Under the pieces are notes generated by a model that did no database searches, was not told the origin of the DNA, and saw only the letters and a program-made list of their open reading frames with translations. From NCBI GenBank assembly GCA_045805565.1, contig JBJMKZ010000017.1, positions 38,905 to 102,904 of the forward strand: a DNA stretch of 64,000 nucleotides. The letters run 5' to 3'. Made by a program: the position numbers and the translations under genes. Numbering within the stretch: the first letter of the stretch is position 1; every line of letters starts with the position of its first letter. Origin of the DNA: DATAEY01 sp045805565. Lineage in GTDB: Bacteria > Actinomycetota > Thermoleophilia > Solirubrobacterales > Solirubrobacteraceae. Below are positions 53,697-61,172 of this stretch, piece after piece.

Positions 53697-54083
53697 CTAT
53701 TTGAGCTCGACTGTGGCGCCCGCCTCCTCGAGGTCGGCCCGCAGCTTCTCGGCCTCCTCCTTGTCGGCTCCCTCCTTGACCGGCTTGGGGGCCTCGTCCA
53801 CCAGCGCCTTGGCCTCCTTGAGACCCAGCCCGGTCGCGGCCCGGACGACCTTGATCACCTGGATCTTCTTGTCGCCGGCACCGGTGAGGACGACATCGAA
53901 TGCCGCCTGCTCCTCGGCCGCCCCGTCACCCTCCGCGGCCGCGGCCGGCGCACCGGCCGGCGCCGCGGCGGCGACCGCGGTAGCCGAGACGCCGAACTCC
54001 TCCTCCAGTGCCTTGATCCGCTCGGCCAGCTCGAGCACCGAGATGCCCTTGAGCTCGTCGATCCACTCCTGCGTCGTGGTCAT
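53697..54083 (-). CDS. rplL: 50S ribosomal protein L7/L12
   Basis: 128 residues. N-terminal dimerisation domain ELKGISVLELAERIKALEEE, Ala/Gly hinge, C-terminal GLGLKEAKALVDEAPKPVKE that recruits factors. Overlaps the rplJ stop by 4 nt. Confidence 0.96.
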   Translation of the reverse strand: MTTTQEWIDELKGISVLELAERIKALEEEFGVSATAVAAAAPAGAPAAAAEGDGAAEEQAAFDVVLTGAGDKKIQVIKVVRAATGLGLKEAKALVDEAPKPVKEGADKEEAEKLRADLEEAGATVELK

Positions 54084-54727
54084 TCTTCCTCCTTGGATTC
54101 AGTCTGCTCGGTGTCCCCCGCGCCGTCCGCGCCCGCCTCCTGGACCTCCGCCGCGGGCTCGCGCTCCGGCCGGTCCTCGTCCGGCTGGACTTCCGGCGCC
54201 TCGCCCGCAGCCAGCAGGCCCTCGTCGGCGATCTGGCGCAGCTGCACGGCCAGGCCGGACAGCAGGCCGTTGAGGCCGCGGACCAATCCGGTGAGCGGGG
54301 CGGCGACCGTGCCGACCATCTGGGCGTAGAGCATGTCTCGCCCCGGCAACCGGGCGATCGAGGTGATCTGTTCGACGCTCAGCTCCTCGCCCCCCATGAG
54401 GCCGCCCTTGAACTGGATCGCCACCTCGGCACGCGAGAACTCGGCCAGCGCCTTGGCCGCCAGTGCGGCGTCGCCTCGCACGAAGGTCAAGGCTGTCGGG
54501 CCCTCCAGGAGCCCGCGCAGGCTCTGTGCCCCGGCGCGGTCGGCAGCTCGTTCGGTGAGAGAGTTCTTGACGATCCGCAGCGTCGCGTCGGCTTCGCGGA
54601 GTCGCAGCCGCAGCGCCGCCGCCTGCGGGACCGAGATCCCGCGGTAGTCCACCGCGAAGACGGCGTCCGCCGTCTGGATCTGCTGCGCGATCGCCTCGAC
54701 CGTCGCTGTCTTCTGCTCGCGGTTCAT
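54080..54727 (-). CDS. rplJ: 50S ribosomal protein L10 with acidic C-terminal tail
   Basis: 215 residues versus the usual ~170. AVDYRGISVPQAAALRLRLR and FKGGLMGGEELSVEQI are L10 core. The C-terminal ~40 residues are Glu/Asp/Pro-rich beyond the L12-binding helix. Confidence 0.94.
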   Translation of the reverse strand: MNREQKTATVEAIAQQIQTADAVFAVDYRGISVPQAAALRLRLREADATLRIVKNSLTERAADRAGAQSLRGLLEGPTALTFVRGDAALAAKALAEFSRAEVAIQFKGGLMGGEELSVEQITSIARLPGRDMLYAQMVGTVAAPLTGLVRGLNGLLSGLAVQLRQIADEGLLAAGEAPEVQPDEDRPEREPAAEVQEAGADGAGDTEQTESKEEE

Positions 54728-54858
54728 GTCAGGTGTCCGGTACGCAAGACGCCCGCGCGCAGGCGGGCGTCGAAACGGTGACTGTCTCGCGGCTCCGCCT
54801 GTCCCGGACTTCTCGACCAGCGCCGTGCCGGGGGTCTTGGGCGTGCTGTCGGCTCAGT
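54728..54858 (-). promoter_or_regulatory. rplA-rplJ leader, candidate L10-binding autoregulatory RNA
   Basis: 131 nt without a gene. A 9-bp hairpin GACGCCCGC/GCGGGCGTC (54748-54771) ends about 20 nt before the rplJ start. L10 leaders in other bacteria occupy this place and let L10(L12)4 repress rplJL. A kink-turn was not verified here. Confidence 0.45.
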
Positions 54859-55587
54859 CTACGCGGCCGCCGGGGCCGGGGCCTCCTCGACCAGGTCGCG
54901 GGTGCGCGAGGGATCGAGCTTGATCCCGGGACCCATCGTCGAAGCCACCGTGACCGAGCGCAGGTAGCGTCCCTTGGCGGCGGCCGGCTTGGCCCGGATG
55001 AGCTCGTCGATCACGGCGGCATAGTTCTCCAGCAGGCGGCGCTCGTCGAAGTCCAGCTTGCCGATCACCAGGTGGACGATCGCGGTGCGGTCGGTGCGGT
55101 ACTCGACCTTGCCCGCCTTCGACTCCTCGACCGCCCTGCGTATGTCGGGCGTGACCGTCCCCACCTTGGGATTGGGCATCTTGCCCTGCGGGCCGAGGAT
55201 TCGCCCGAGCTTTCCGACCACCGGCATCATGTCCGGCGTCGCGATGGTCACGTCGAAGTCGCCGAAGCCCTCCTCGACGCGCTTGGCCAGATCCTCGCCT
55301 CCGACGTAGTCCGCCCCCGCCTCCTCGGCCTCGCGGGCCTTGTCGCCCTGGGCGAAGGCGGCCACCTTTACCTCCTTGCCCAGCCCGTGGGGCAGCGCGA
55401 TGGTTCCGCGCAGCTGCTCGTCGGCGTGGCGAACGTTCAATCCGGTGCGTATGTGCAGCTCCACCGACTCGTCGAACTTGGCAGAGCCCAGCTGCTTGAG
55501 CAGCGAGAACGCCTCGGCCGGCGGGTACTCGTGCTCCCGATCCACCTTCGCCCGAGCCTGGGCATAGGCGCGGCCGCGTCTAGACAA
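54859..55587 (-). CDS. rplA: 50S ribosomal protein L1
   Basis: 242 residues. FDESVELHIRTGLNVRHADE, then PQGKMPNPKVGTVTPDIRRA are diagnostic. Overlaps rplK by 8 nt. Confidence 0.96.
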   Translation of the reverse strand: MSRRGRAYAQARAKVDREHEYPPAEAFSLLKQLGSAKFDESVELHIRTGLNVRHADEQLRGTIALPHGLGKEVKVAAFAQGDKAREAEEAGADYVGGEDLAKRVEEGFGDFDVTIATPDMMPVVGKLGRILGPQGKMPNPKVGTVTPDIRRAVEESKAGKVEYRTDRTAIVHLVIGKLDFDERRLLENYAAVIDELIRAKPAAAKGRYLRSVTVASTMGPGIKLDPSRTRDLVEEAPAPAAA

Positions 55588-56002
55588 CCTCCACCCCCAT
55601 CGAGCGGGCCGTGCCGGCGATGATCCGCGACGCCGTGTCCACGTCCTCGGCGTTCAGGTCCGGGAGCTTGCGCTCGGCGATCTGGCGGATCTGTGCCTGC
55701 GAGATCGTTCCCACCTTGTCACGGTTGGGCTCGCCCGAGCCCTTCTCGAGGCCGGCCGCCTGCTTGATCAGTATGGCCGCCGGCGGAGTCTTGGTGACGA
55801 AGGTGAACGAGCGGTCCTCGTAGACCGTGATCACGACTGGGATCACCGTCCCGGCGTCGCCCTGGGTCTGGGCATTGAACGCCTTGCAGAACTCCATGAT
55901 GTTTATCCCGTGCTGGCCCAGGGCGGGACCCACCGGTGGAGCGGGGCTGGCGGCTCCGCCCATCGCCTGAAGCTTGATCGTGGTCAGTACCCGCTTGGCC
56001 AT
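55580..56002 (-). CDS. rplK: 50S ribosomal protein L11
   Basis: 140 residues. GGAASPAPPVGPALGQHGIN is the N-terminal proline-rich thiostrepton-site motif; TASRIIAGTARSMGVEV ends the rRNA-binding domain. Follows nusG by 3 nt. Confidence 0.96.
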   Translation of the reverse strand: MAKRVLTTIKLQAMGGAASPAPPVGPALGQHGINIMEFCKAFNAQTQGDAGTVIPVVITVYEDRSFTFVTKTPPAAILIKQAAGLEKGSGEPNRDKVGTISQAQIRQIAERKLPDLNAEDVDTASRIIAGTARSMGVEVV

Positions 56003-56005
56003 GCC

Positions 56006-56527
56006 CTAGAGCTTCTTGACCTGGTCGAAGCCGACCTCGACCGGGGTCTCGCGGCCGAAGATCGAGACGAGCACCTTCAGCCTGCCGGCGTCCTCGTTGA
56101 TCTCGGATATCTCGCCCGAGAAATCCGAGAGGGGGCCGGAGATCACCTTGACCGACTCACCGATCTGGAACTGTGCCCGGGTGCGTTCCCGGACCGCCAC
56201 CTCCTTGTGCAGCAGCCGGTCGACCTCCGGCTGGGTGAGCGGGACCGGCTCGTTGGAGGCTCCGACGAACCCGGTCACGCCCGGCGTGCCCTTGACCAGG
56301 CCCCATGAGTCCTCGTTGAGGTCCATGTTGACCAGCACGTAACCCGGCATCGTCCGCTTCTCGACGGTGACCTTCTGGTTGTCCTTCATCTCGGAAACCG
56401 CCTCGGTCGGGACCACGACCTGGCGGATTGCCCGCTGCTGGCCGAGCGAGACCACTCGGTGCTCGAGGTTGTGCTTGACCTTGTTCTCGTGACCGGAATA
56501 GGTGTTGACGACGTACCAGCGAAACAT
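56006..56527 (-). CDS. nusG: Transcription antitermination factor NusG
   Basis: 173 residues. RWYVVNTYSGHENKVKHNLE opens the NGN domain; the C-terminal KOW (VKVISGPLSDFSGEISEINE) binds S10 or Rho. Confidence 0.96.
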   Translation of the reverse strand: MFRWYVVNTYSGHENKVKHNLEHRVVSLGQQRAIRQVVVPTEAVSEMKDNQKVTVEKRTMPGYVLVNMDLNEDSWGLVKGTPGVTGFVGASNEPVPLTQPEVDRLLHKEVAVRERTRAQFQIGESVKVISGPLSDFSGEISEINEDAGRLKVLVSIFGRETPVEVGFDQVKKL

Positions 56528-56551
56528 GGACTTCCAGTGTCTGGGGCGGGT

Positions 56552-57046
56552 TCAGAGGATGAAGTTGACCAGGCGCGAGAAGATCGCGTCCAGGACGCCG
56601 AGGTAGGCGCCGGCGATGATTACGAACCCGATGACCACGCCTGTGGCCTGGGTGACCTGACGACGATCTGGCCATTGAACGCGGCGCAGCTCGGCGGCGC
56701 AGGCGCGCAGGAAGTTGACGAAGCGGTTCCCCTCGGTCGGCAGCTCGCCGCGCGGCGTCTCGCCCGGGCGCGGCTCGGCGCGAGCCGCGCCGTCGCCGTC
56801 CTCCAGAGTAGGCGGGGGCGCGGCGACCGACGGCTCGCCGGCGTCGACTTCCGACAACTCATTCGCGGCGAGCTCCGCCGCCGGCGGATCCACGATCGCC
56901 GCCTCCGCCAGCTCGACCTCGGCGGAGGCGTCCTGGAGCGGCTCCGGCGCGCGTTGGGACTCGCGCCGAGCCGCGACACGGGTCGACTGGCGGTCCCCGC
57001 CCCGGCGGCGCTGGCGCTGCTTGGCGCGTCTGCGATCGCGGGCCAT
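56552..57046 (-). CDS. secE: Preprotein translocase subunit SecE with ~105-residue N-terminal extension
   Basis: 164 residues. The SecE core (NFLRACAAELRRVQWPDRRQ then a single membrane helix VVIGFVIIAGAYLGVL) occupies the last ~57. The extension is Arg-rich for ~35 residues, then Glu/Ala/Pro-rich. It precedes nusG as usual. Confidence 0.93.
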   Translation of the reverse strand: MARDRRRAKQRQRRRGGDRQSTRVAARRESQRAPEPLQDASAEVELAEAAIVDPPAAELAANELSEVDAGEPSVAAPPPTLEDGDGAARAEPRPGETPRGELPTEGNRFVNFLRACAAELRRVQWPDRRQVTQATGVVIGFVIIAGAYLGVLDAIFSRLVNFIL

Positions 57047-57056
57047 CGAATCGGTC

Positions 57057-57221
57057 CTAGCGGGTCTCCCGGTGGGAGGTGTGGCGCCGGCACCACCGGC
57101 AGTACTTGCGCAGCGTGATGCGGTCGGGATTGTTGCGCTTGCTCTTATTGGTCTGATAGTTGCGCCGCCGGCAGTCCTCGCAGGCGAGGGTGACGGCGAT
57201 TCGGACGTCTCCGCGGGCCAT
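57057..57221 (-). CDS. rpmG: 50S ribosomal protein L33, zinc-binding type
   Basis: 54 residues from ATG 57221. CEDCRRRNYQTNKSKRNNPD and CRWCRRHT give the two CxxC zinc pairs. First gene of the supercluster. A T-run terminator lies 39 nt before its start. Confidence 0.95.
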   Translation of the reverse strand: MARGDVRIAVTLACEDCRRRNYQTNKSKRNNPDRITLRKYCRWCRRHTSHRETR

Positions 57222-57259
57222 GACGATCCCCGGGTCTGTGACTGTGAGGGTCCGGGCAG

Positions 57260-57285
57260 AAAAACGGCGCCCGCCCGGGCGCGCC
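57260..57285 (-). terminator. Intrinsic terminator in the rpmG leader (candidate attenuator)
   Basis: On the minus strand GGCGC-G-CC ... GG-GCGCC, followed by GTTTTTCTG. A TAGACT hexamer 10 nt upstream could be a -10 box. The next gene is rpmG at 57221. The opposite strand is the MFS gene starting at 57352, so this cannot simply end an upstream operon. Confidence 0.55.
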
Positions 57286-57351
57286 GACCTCCAGTCTAGC
57301 GCGGCCCCGGAATCCGCCGGCCCTCGCGCGCGCGTCATATGGTGAAGCGCG

Positions 57352-58560
57352 GTGGAGGCGAAAGTCTTCGACAGAGCTCGCGCGGCCCTTCCGCCCCGCC
57401 TGGGCCGGCGCATCACCCCCAACGGGCTCACGTTCGCCGGCCTGTTCGGCGGCGCGCTGATGGCATTCCTGGCGCTGGGAGCCGTCCTGCCGGTGATCCC
57501 GCGCTACGTGAAGGGGCCGCTGGGGGCGGGCGACCTCGCGGTGGGATTGGCGACCGGGGCCTTCTCTTTCACCGCCGTCGTGTCCCGCCCGATAGCCGGT
57601 CGGCTGACCGACTCTCGGGGTCGACGGGCGATCGTGCTGGCAGGGGCGTTGCTGGCCGCGGTGGCCGGAGCCCTGTATTTCCTGCCCGCCGGGATGGCGG
57701 GGCTGCTGGCGGCCAGGTTGGTGCTGGGGTGCGGCGAGGCCTGTCTGTTCACCGCCGGCCTCACCTGGACCGCCGACATCGCGCCGCAGCGCGGGCGGGG
57801 ACGGTCCCTGGGCCTGTTCGGGCTGTCGATCTGGAGCGCGATGTCGCTCGGCCCGGTCATCGGAGAGGGGCTGGTGGCGGTCGGTGGCTTCCGGGCGGTG
57901 TGGGCCTTCGCGACCCTGTCGCCGCTCGCCGGCGCCCTGGTCATCACGCGGCTGGCCGACTCGCCGCTCAGCGCGCCGCGCAGCTCCCCGCGGCCCTGGG
58001 TGGCCCGTGAGTCACTGGCCCCCGGAAGCGCCCTCGCCCTCGCCAGCGTCGGCTACGCCGCCCTGGCCGGGTTCATCGTCCTGCATCTGGCGGGCCGCGG
58101 GGCCGGACATGGCGCGGCCGTGTTCGCCGCCTTCGCCTTCGCGGTCGTCGGCCAGCGCCTGCTGGCCGGGCGACTGCCCGACCAGATCGGGCCCCGGCGC
58201 ACCGCGGTCGGCGCGGCCTGCGCCGAGGCAGCCGGCCTGGCCGTGATCGCCATGGCCACCTCGGTGCCGGTGGCGGTGGTGGGCGCCCTGCTGATGGGGA
58301 CCGGCTTCTCGCTCATGTACCCGTCCCTGGCCCTGATGGTGGTCGAGGCTGCCGGCGACGACCGGCGCGGGAGCGCGCTCGGAGGGTTCACCGCCTTCTT
58401 CGACATCGGCTTCGGGCTCGGCGCGCCGCTGGTGGGGGCGATCGCGTCGGTGTCCAGCTACGCCGCCGGCTTCTGGGCCGCTGCCGGCCTGGCGCTCGCC
58501 GGCGGGGTGCTCACCGCCGCCGGCGCCCACGTCCGGCGGCGGGCGTCCGCTCCCGCCTAG
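57352..58560 (+). CDS. Major facilitator superfamily transporter
   Basis: 402 residues, about 12 predicted membrane helices. The loop 2-3 signature is GRLTDSRGRRAIV, its repeat LPDQIGPRRTAVG, and the motif GEACLFTAGLTWTADIAPQ in helices 4-5. Similar to drug or metabolite efflux carriers of the DHA1/AraJ type. GTG start at 57352. Substrate unknown. Confidence 0.82.
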   Translation: MEAKVFDRARAALPPRLGRRITPNGLTFAGLFGGALMAFLALGAVLPVIPRYVKGPLGAGDLAVGLATGAFSFTAVVSRPIAGRLTDSRGRRAIVLAGALLAAVAGALYFLPAGMAGLLAARLVLGCGEACLFTAGLTWTADIAPQRGRGRSLGLFGLSIWSAMSLGPVIGEGLVAVGGFRAVWAFATLSPLAGALVITRLADSPLSAPRSSPRPWVARESLAPGSALALASVGYAALAGFIVLHLAGRGAGHGAAVFAAFAFAVVGQRLLAGRLPDQIGPRRTAVGAACAEAAGLAVIAMATSVPVAVVGALLMGTGFSLMYPSLALMVVEAAGDDRRGSALGGFTAFFDIGFGLGAPLVGAIASVSSYAAGFWAAAGLALAGGVLTAAGAHVRRRASAPA

Positions 58561-58586
58561 CTCCAGCTGGGTGCTAGGTTGAGGGT

Positions 58587-59171
58587 GTGCTGGGCACCGC
58601 GAACAAGCGCCAGCGGGTGCAGCCGCCCGACAGCACGCAGGAGCTCGGGCGAAGCCGCGTGGTCGACGCCGACGGCCGCGAGGTCGAGCTCGCCGAGCTG
58701 TGGCGTGACCGACCGGCGGTGCTGGTCTGGCTGCGCCACTACGGCTGAACGTACTGCCGCTCTCACGCGGTGCAGTTGCACCGTGACCGAGACAGCTTCG
58801 ACGCCGCCGGCGTGCGATTGGTGGTGATCGGGCAGGGGACCCAGGATCAGGCGCGCGACTTCCAGCGCTCCCAGCACGTCGACCTGCCGCTCTACGTCGA
58901 TCCGCGCCGCGACTCGTACAAGGCGGCGGGGACCAAGGTGGGCACGCTGGGCGAGCTCCTGGGGCCGGCCGTGGTCGCGCGCGGGCTGCGCGTGGTGTTG
59001 CGCGACCGGGTGCGCCAGGGACGGACGGTCGGCCATCCCGCCCAGCTGGGTGGCGTAATGATCGTCAAGCCGGACGGCTCGATTCCCTACGCGCACCTCT
59101 CCGAGGACGCGTCAGACGTACCGCCCGACGACGAGGTGCTGGCGGCGGCCAGAGCGGCGGTGGAGGGCTAG
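58587..59171 (+). CDS. Peroxiredoxin-like selenoprotein (PRXL2C/AhpC-TSA_2 family) read through in-frame TGA
   Basis: 194 residues if TGA at 58746-58748 is selenocysteine (residue 54), from GTG 58587 to 59171. The text VWLRHYG-U-TYCRSHAVQL aligns with the redox motif of PRXL2C/AAED1-type proteins (RHF-x-C-x-x-C), so Sec replaces the first Cys of CxxC and Cys57 is the resolving residue. Homology runs through the TGA without frameshift: VVDADGREVELAEL before, then GVRLVVIGQGTQDQ, LPLYVDPRRDSYKAAGT and GHPAQLGGVMIVKPDGS after. A SECIS-like hairpin follows. Predicted thiol/selenol oxidoreductase or peroxidase. The alternative is a recent nonsense mutation of a Cys codon. Standard gene finding would report only 58770-59171. 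Confidence 0.8.
58766..58785 (+). promoter_or_regulatory. Candidate bacterial SECIS element
   Basis: 8-bp stem CGCGGTGC/GCACCGTG (one G-U pair) closed by loop AGTT (58774-58777), 25 nt after the TGA. Bacterial SECIS elements lie in the coding region just after UGA, with a short apical loop carrying G in the first two positions, 16-37 nt away. This fits on all three points. Confidence 0.7.
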
Positions 59172-59285
59172 CCCGGAGCCGGACCGGAAGCCCGTCCCGC
59201 CGGGCGGCCGGGGTGAATAGGGCGCGGCACGTCAAACACGGTTGACAGCTGGTTTCACGCTTCGGGGTGCGGGGACTTGAGACTC

Positions 59286-59498
59286 ATGTTGAGGGTCATC
59301 CGCAGGCGCGTGCGTCGCCAGAAGGGCGGGGTGAACCTGGTCGCCGACGTGGACGCCGCCGTGGCAGCGAACACGGGCTCGTCAGGTCAGCGCCAGCGGG
59401 TGAAGGTCCGCAACCGCCACTCGGTCGTCCAGCGCTCGTCGCGCGCCCGTCGGGATGACCCTGCCGAACCCAGGGCGGAGCAAAAGGAGGAGCCATGA
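59286..59498 (+). CDS. Small basic peptide A of the peptide cluster
   Basis: 70 residues from ATG 59286 (TTG 59277 also possible). Arg-rich ends flank VNLVADVDAAVAANTGSS, which resembles the VNAAVAANVLS core of the next two peptides. Its TGA overlaps the ATG of peptide B. A TTGACA (59242-59247) upstream is a possible -35 without a clear -10. No recognised family. Confidence 0.6.
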   Translation: MLRVIRRRVRRQKGGVNLVADVDAAVAANTGSSGQRQRVKVRNRHSVVQRSSRARRDDPAEPRAEQKEEP

Positions 59499-59719
59499 CC
59501 GAGCAGAGGCCCCGCGAGAACGAGGAGTTCCGTTCTCTCAGCCGCGAGGAGCTCAACCAGCTGGCCGGCGAGGAGCTGCCCGAGCGGGCGGCGATGTCGC
59601 TGGTCAACGCCAACGTGGCGGTTCCGGTCAACGCGGCGGTGGCGGCCAACGTGCTGTCCGACAACGCCATCGCCTACGCGGACGCCGCCCAGACCACCCC
59701 CATCGACCAGAGCAACTAG
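59495..59719 (+). CDS. Small peptide B (tandem paralogue)
   Basis: 74 residues, preceded by a strong AAAGGAGG site. Acidic N-terminal part (SLSREELNQLAGEELPER), then AAMSL and an Ala/Asn/Val-rich region with alternating pattern (VNANVAVPVNAAVAANVLS), ending PIDQSN. No signal peptide, no cysteine. Nearly the same as peptide C. Resembles RiPP-precursor organisation (acidic leader with an L-x-x-EEL motif, short core) but no maturation enzyme is visible; a self-assembling structural peptide is equally possible. Confidence 0.75.
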   Translation: MTEQRPRENEEFRSLSREELNQLAGEELPERAAMSLVNANVAVPVNAAVAANVLSDNAIAYADAAQTTPIDQSN

Positions 59720-59733
59720 CGAGGAGAGCGCAG

Positions 59734-59955
59734 ATGACCGAGCAGACCAACCATCCCGAGGAATACCGCCCCCTCAGCCGCGAGGAGCTCAACCAGCTGG
59801 CCGGCGAGGAGCTGCCCGAGCGGGCGGCCATGTCGCTGATCAACGCCAACGTGGCGGCGCCGGTCAACGCGGCGGTGGCGGCGAACGTCCTGTCGGACAA
59901 CTCGATCGCCTACGCCAACGCCGAGCAGACGGCGACCATCGACCAGAGCAACTAG
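59734..59955 (+). CDS. Small peptide C (tandem paralogue)
   Basis: 73 residues with GAGGAG before the ATG. It shares PLSREELNQLAGEELPERAA and the VNAAVAANVLSDN core with peptide B; differences are scattered in the first 13 residues and the last 20. A recent tandem duplication under purifying selection is likely. Fourteen nt separate it from B. Confidence 0.75.
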   Translation: MTEQTNHPEEYRPLSREELNQLAGEELPERAAMSLINANVAAPVNAAVAANVLSDNSIAYANAEQTATIDQSN

Positions 59956-60093
59956 CGGCTCAGGAATTTCGCGTCTCGGAGGGCGGTCACCGTGGCCGCC
60001 CTCCGCTGGCGTGGGAAAGCGCGCCGCCGGCTGCTCGGCGGTGCCCGGCGACGGTTTCGCCCCCTCGACGCAGGGAATGATCGAAGGAATCTG

Positions 60094-60339
60094 ATGGCCA
60101 TCGTCGCTGTGGTTGTAGCTGTCTGCGTCGTCCTGTTCATCCTCGGCTTCCTATTCCCGCGGCTATCCAAGCGACCGCAAAGGGGGCTTGACCACGCGCT
60201 GGATGAGGGGAGCCGCGAGGGCGGTCGCGCTCCTGGCCGACTCGGAAAGTGGTTCAGCAAGCCGTTCGAGGAGTCCGAAAAGGCCGCGGACAAGAGCAGT
60301 TCGGCGGGCAGACGAGACCGAGCCAAGCTCCAGCCATAG
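60094..60339 (+). CDS. Small single-pass membrane protein after the peptide cluster
   Basis: 81 residues from ATG 60094, with GAAGGA at a good distance. One N-terminal hydrophobic helix (AIVAVVVAVCVVLFILGFLF), then a basic, Ser/Lys-rich cytoplasmic tail. A GTG at 59992 would add a basic leader. Co-oriented with the peptide genes (139-nt gap); may be part of the same unit. Confidence 0.6.
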   Translation: MAIVAVVVAVCVVLFILGFLFPRLSKRPQRGLDHALDEGSREGGRAPGRLGKWFSKPFEESEKAADKSSSAGRRDRAKLQP

Positions 60340-60342
60340 CGC

Positions 60343-60389
60343 CAAGCCCAGCGGGGGACTCGAACCCCCGACCCCCTCCTTACCGTGGA
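60343..60389 (+). repeat. attachment-site copy: 3' half of tRNA-Thr (distal)
   Basis: Matches 61173-61219 over 47 bp with one mismatch. It contains the tRNA 3' end, T arm and part of the anticodon arm, but no 5' half, so it is not a functional tRNA gene. Typical displaced att site. Confidence 0.9.
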
Positions 60390-60491
60390 AAGCCGAGCGG
60401 GCAATAGGGGCTACCGGGGGCAAGAAATGCCTGCATGACGGGGAGACGGCATCGCCCGGGGTAGCCGCCGATAGGCGCAGCTTTCCCCGCC

Positions 60492-60511
60492 GGACTACGC
60501 TCAGGCTACGC
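60492..60511 (+). repeat. arm-site-like repeat, left, of the tRNA-Thr element
   Basis: GGACTACGCTCAggCTACGC, matching 61100-61119 at 18 of 20. Each copy holds two CTACGC half-units. It lies 103 bp inside the left att copy. Likely integrase arm-type binding site. Confidence 0.6.
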
Positions 60512-60519
60512 GGGCTAAA

Positions 60520-60783
60520 TCACTCAGCAGGGCCGCTAACTCGCGCCCGTGCCTGCCCACGCAGCACTCGCAATAGTCCCCAGCCCGAAACCAACGTCCA
60601 CGCCGCCTCTTGCAGCAGGAAGCCCCACTGTTGCCCGTCCCAAGCCAGAACCGTGAGGGTCGCTGCCCCCACCAGGTTCAGGACGAGGTACAGCCGCGAG
60701 TGAGGGCCGAGTAGGTCGAGCTGCGCCGCCGCAAAGGCGGCCAGGATCAGCACAGCGCTGGCGATCTGGATCACTTGGTACAT
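60520..60783 (-). CDS. Small membrane protein, CBU_0592-like
   Basis: 87 residues from ATG 60783; three hydrophobic segments (VIQIASAVLILAAFAAAQL, LYLVLNLVGAATLTVLAW, and FLLQEAAWTLVSGWGLL). The order Y-Q-x-I-Q ... N-L-x-G-A ... W-x-x-x-S matches small CBU_0592-type proteins. Cargo of the element; function unknown. Confidence 0.65.
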   Translation of the reverse strand: MYQVIQIASAVLILAAFAAAQLDLLGPHSRLYLVLNLVGAATLTVLAWDGQQWGFLLQEAAWTLVSGWGLLRVLRGQARARVSGPAE

Positions 60784-60947
60784 CGCTTGCGGACAATAGG
60801 TGGCTGCGACCGCCACCGGCGGGACAATCACCGTGTGGGATTCGCCCCGAAATAGACCCAAGCCCAGCGCCGGGCAATCGCCCGTCTGATGCTGGACGAC
60901 AACCCGAGCGGTCCCGAAATCGTGAGGATGGCTGCGGCCGGGGAGAT

Positions 60948-61091
60948 ATGTGGGAGGGGAAGTCCATCGCCTACGTCGCGGAACTGGCAGGGCACGACGT
61001 GGCGACCCTGAGCAGCCACTACGCCGGCGCCCTGCATGACCTTGAGGGTGGCCCGCGGATCAGCGCCGACGAGCCGATTCGCCAGGCCTGA
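60948..61091 (+). pseudogene. Tyrosine integrase, C-terminal fragment
   Basis: Frame MWEGKSIAYVAELAGHDVATL-SSHYAGALHDLEG to a TGA at 61089. It holds the motif III/IV part: catalytic His in AGHD and nucleophile Tyr in HYAG. About 300 upstream residues are absent. Ends 82 bp from the att site in the orientation expected for an integrase next to attP. Confidence 0.75.
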
Positions 61092-61099
61092 TCTATGCT

Positions 61100-61119
61100 G
61101 GACTACGCTCAAACTACGC
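61100..61119 (+). repeat. arm-site-like repeat, right, of the tRNA-Thr element
   Basis: GGACTACGCTCAaaCTACGC, 8 nt after the integrase stop and 54 bp from the tRNA-Thr 3' end. Confidence 0.6.
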
Positions 61120-61172
61120 TAAGAGTGCCGGCGATCAGGGTGCCTAAGTGCCCGATTGCCGCGATTTGCAGG

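Noticed and set aside
58746..58748. TGA as a simple pseudogene stop
   Set aside because: Possible, but the exact redox-Cys position, intact frame on both sides and the hairpin after it make selenocysteine the better explanation; kept as the main alternative.
58579..58827. Open frame of 82 codons overlapping the selenoprotein 5' half
   Set aside because: Different frame with no protein-like pattern; the frame through the TGA matches a known family.
60343..60389. A second tRNA-Thr gene
   Set aside because: Only the 3' half is present; no D arm or 5' acceptor strand, so it is an att copy.
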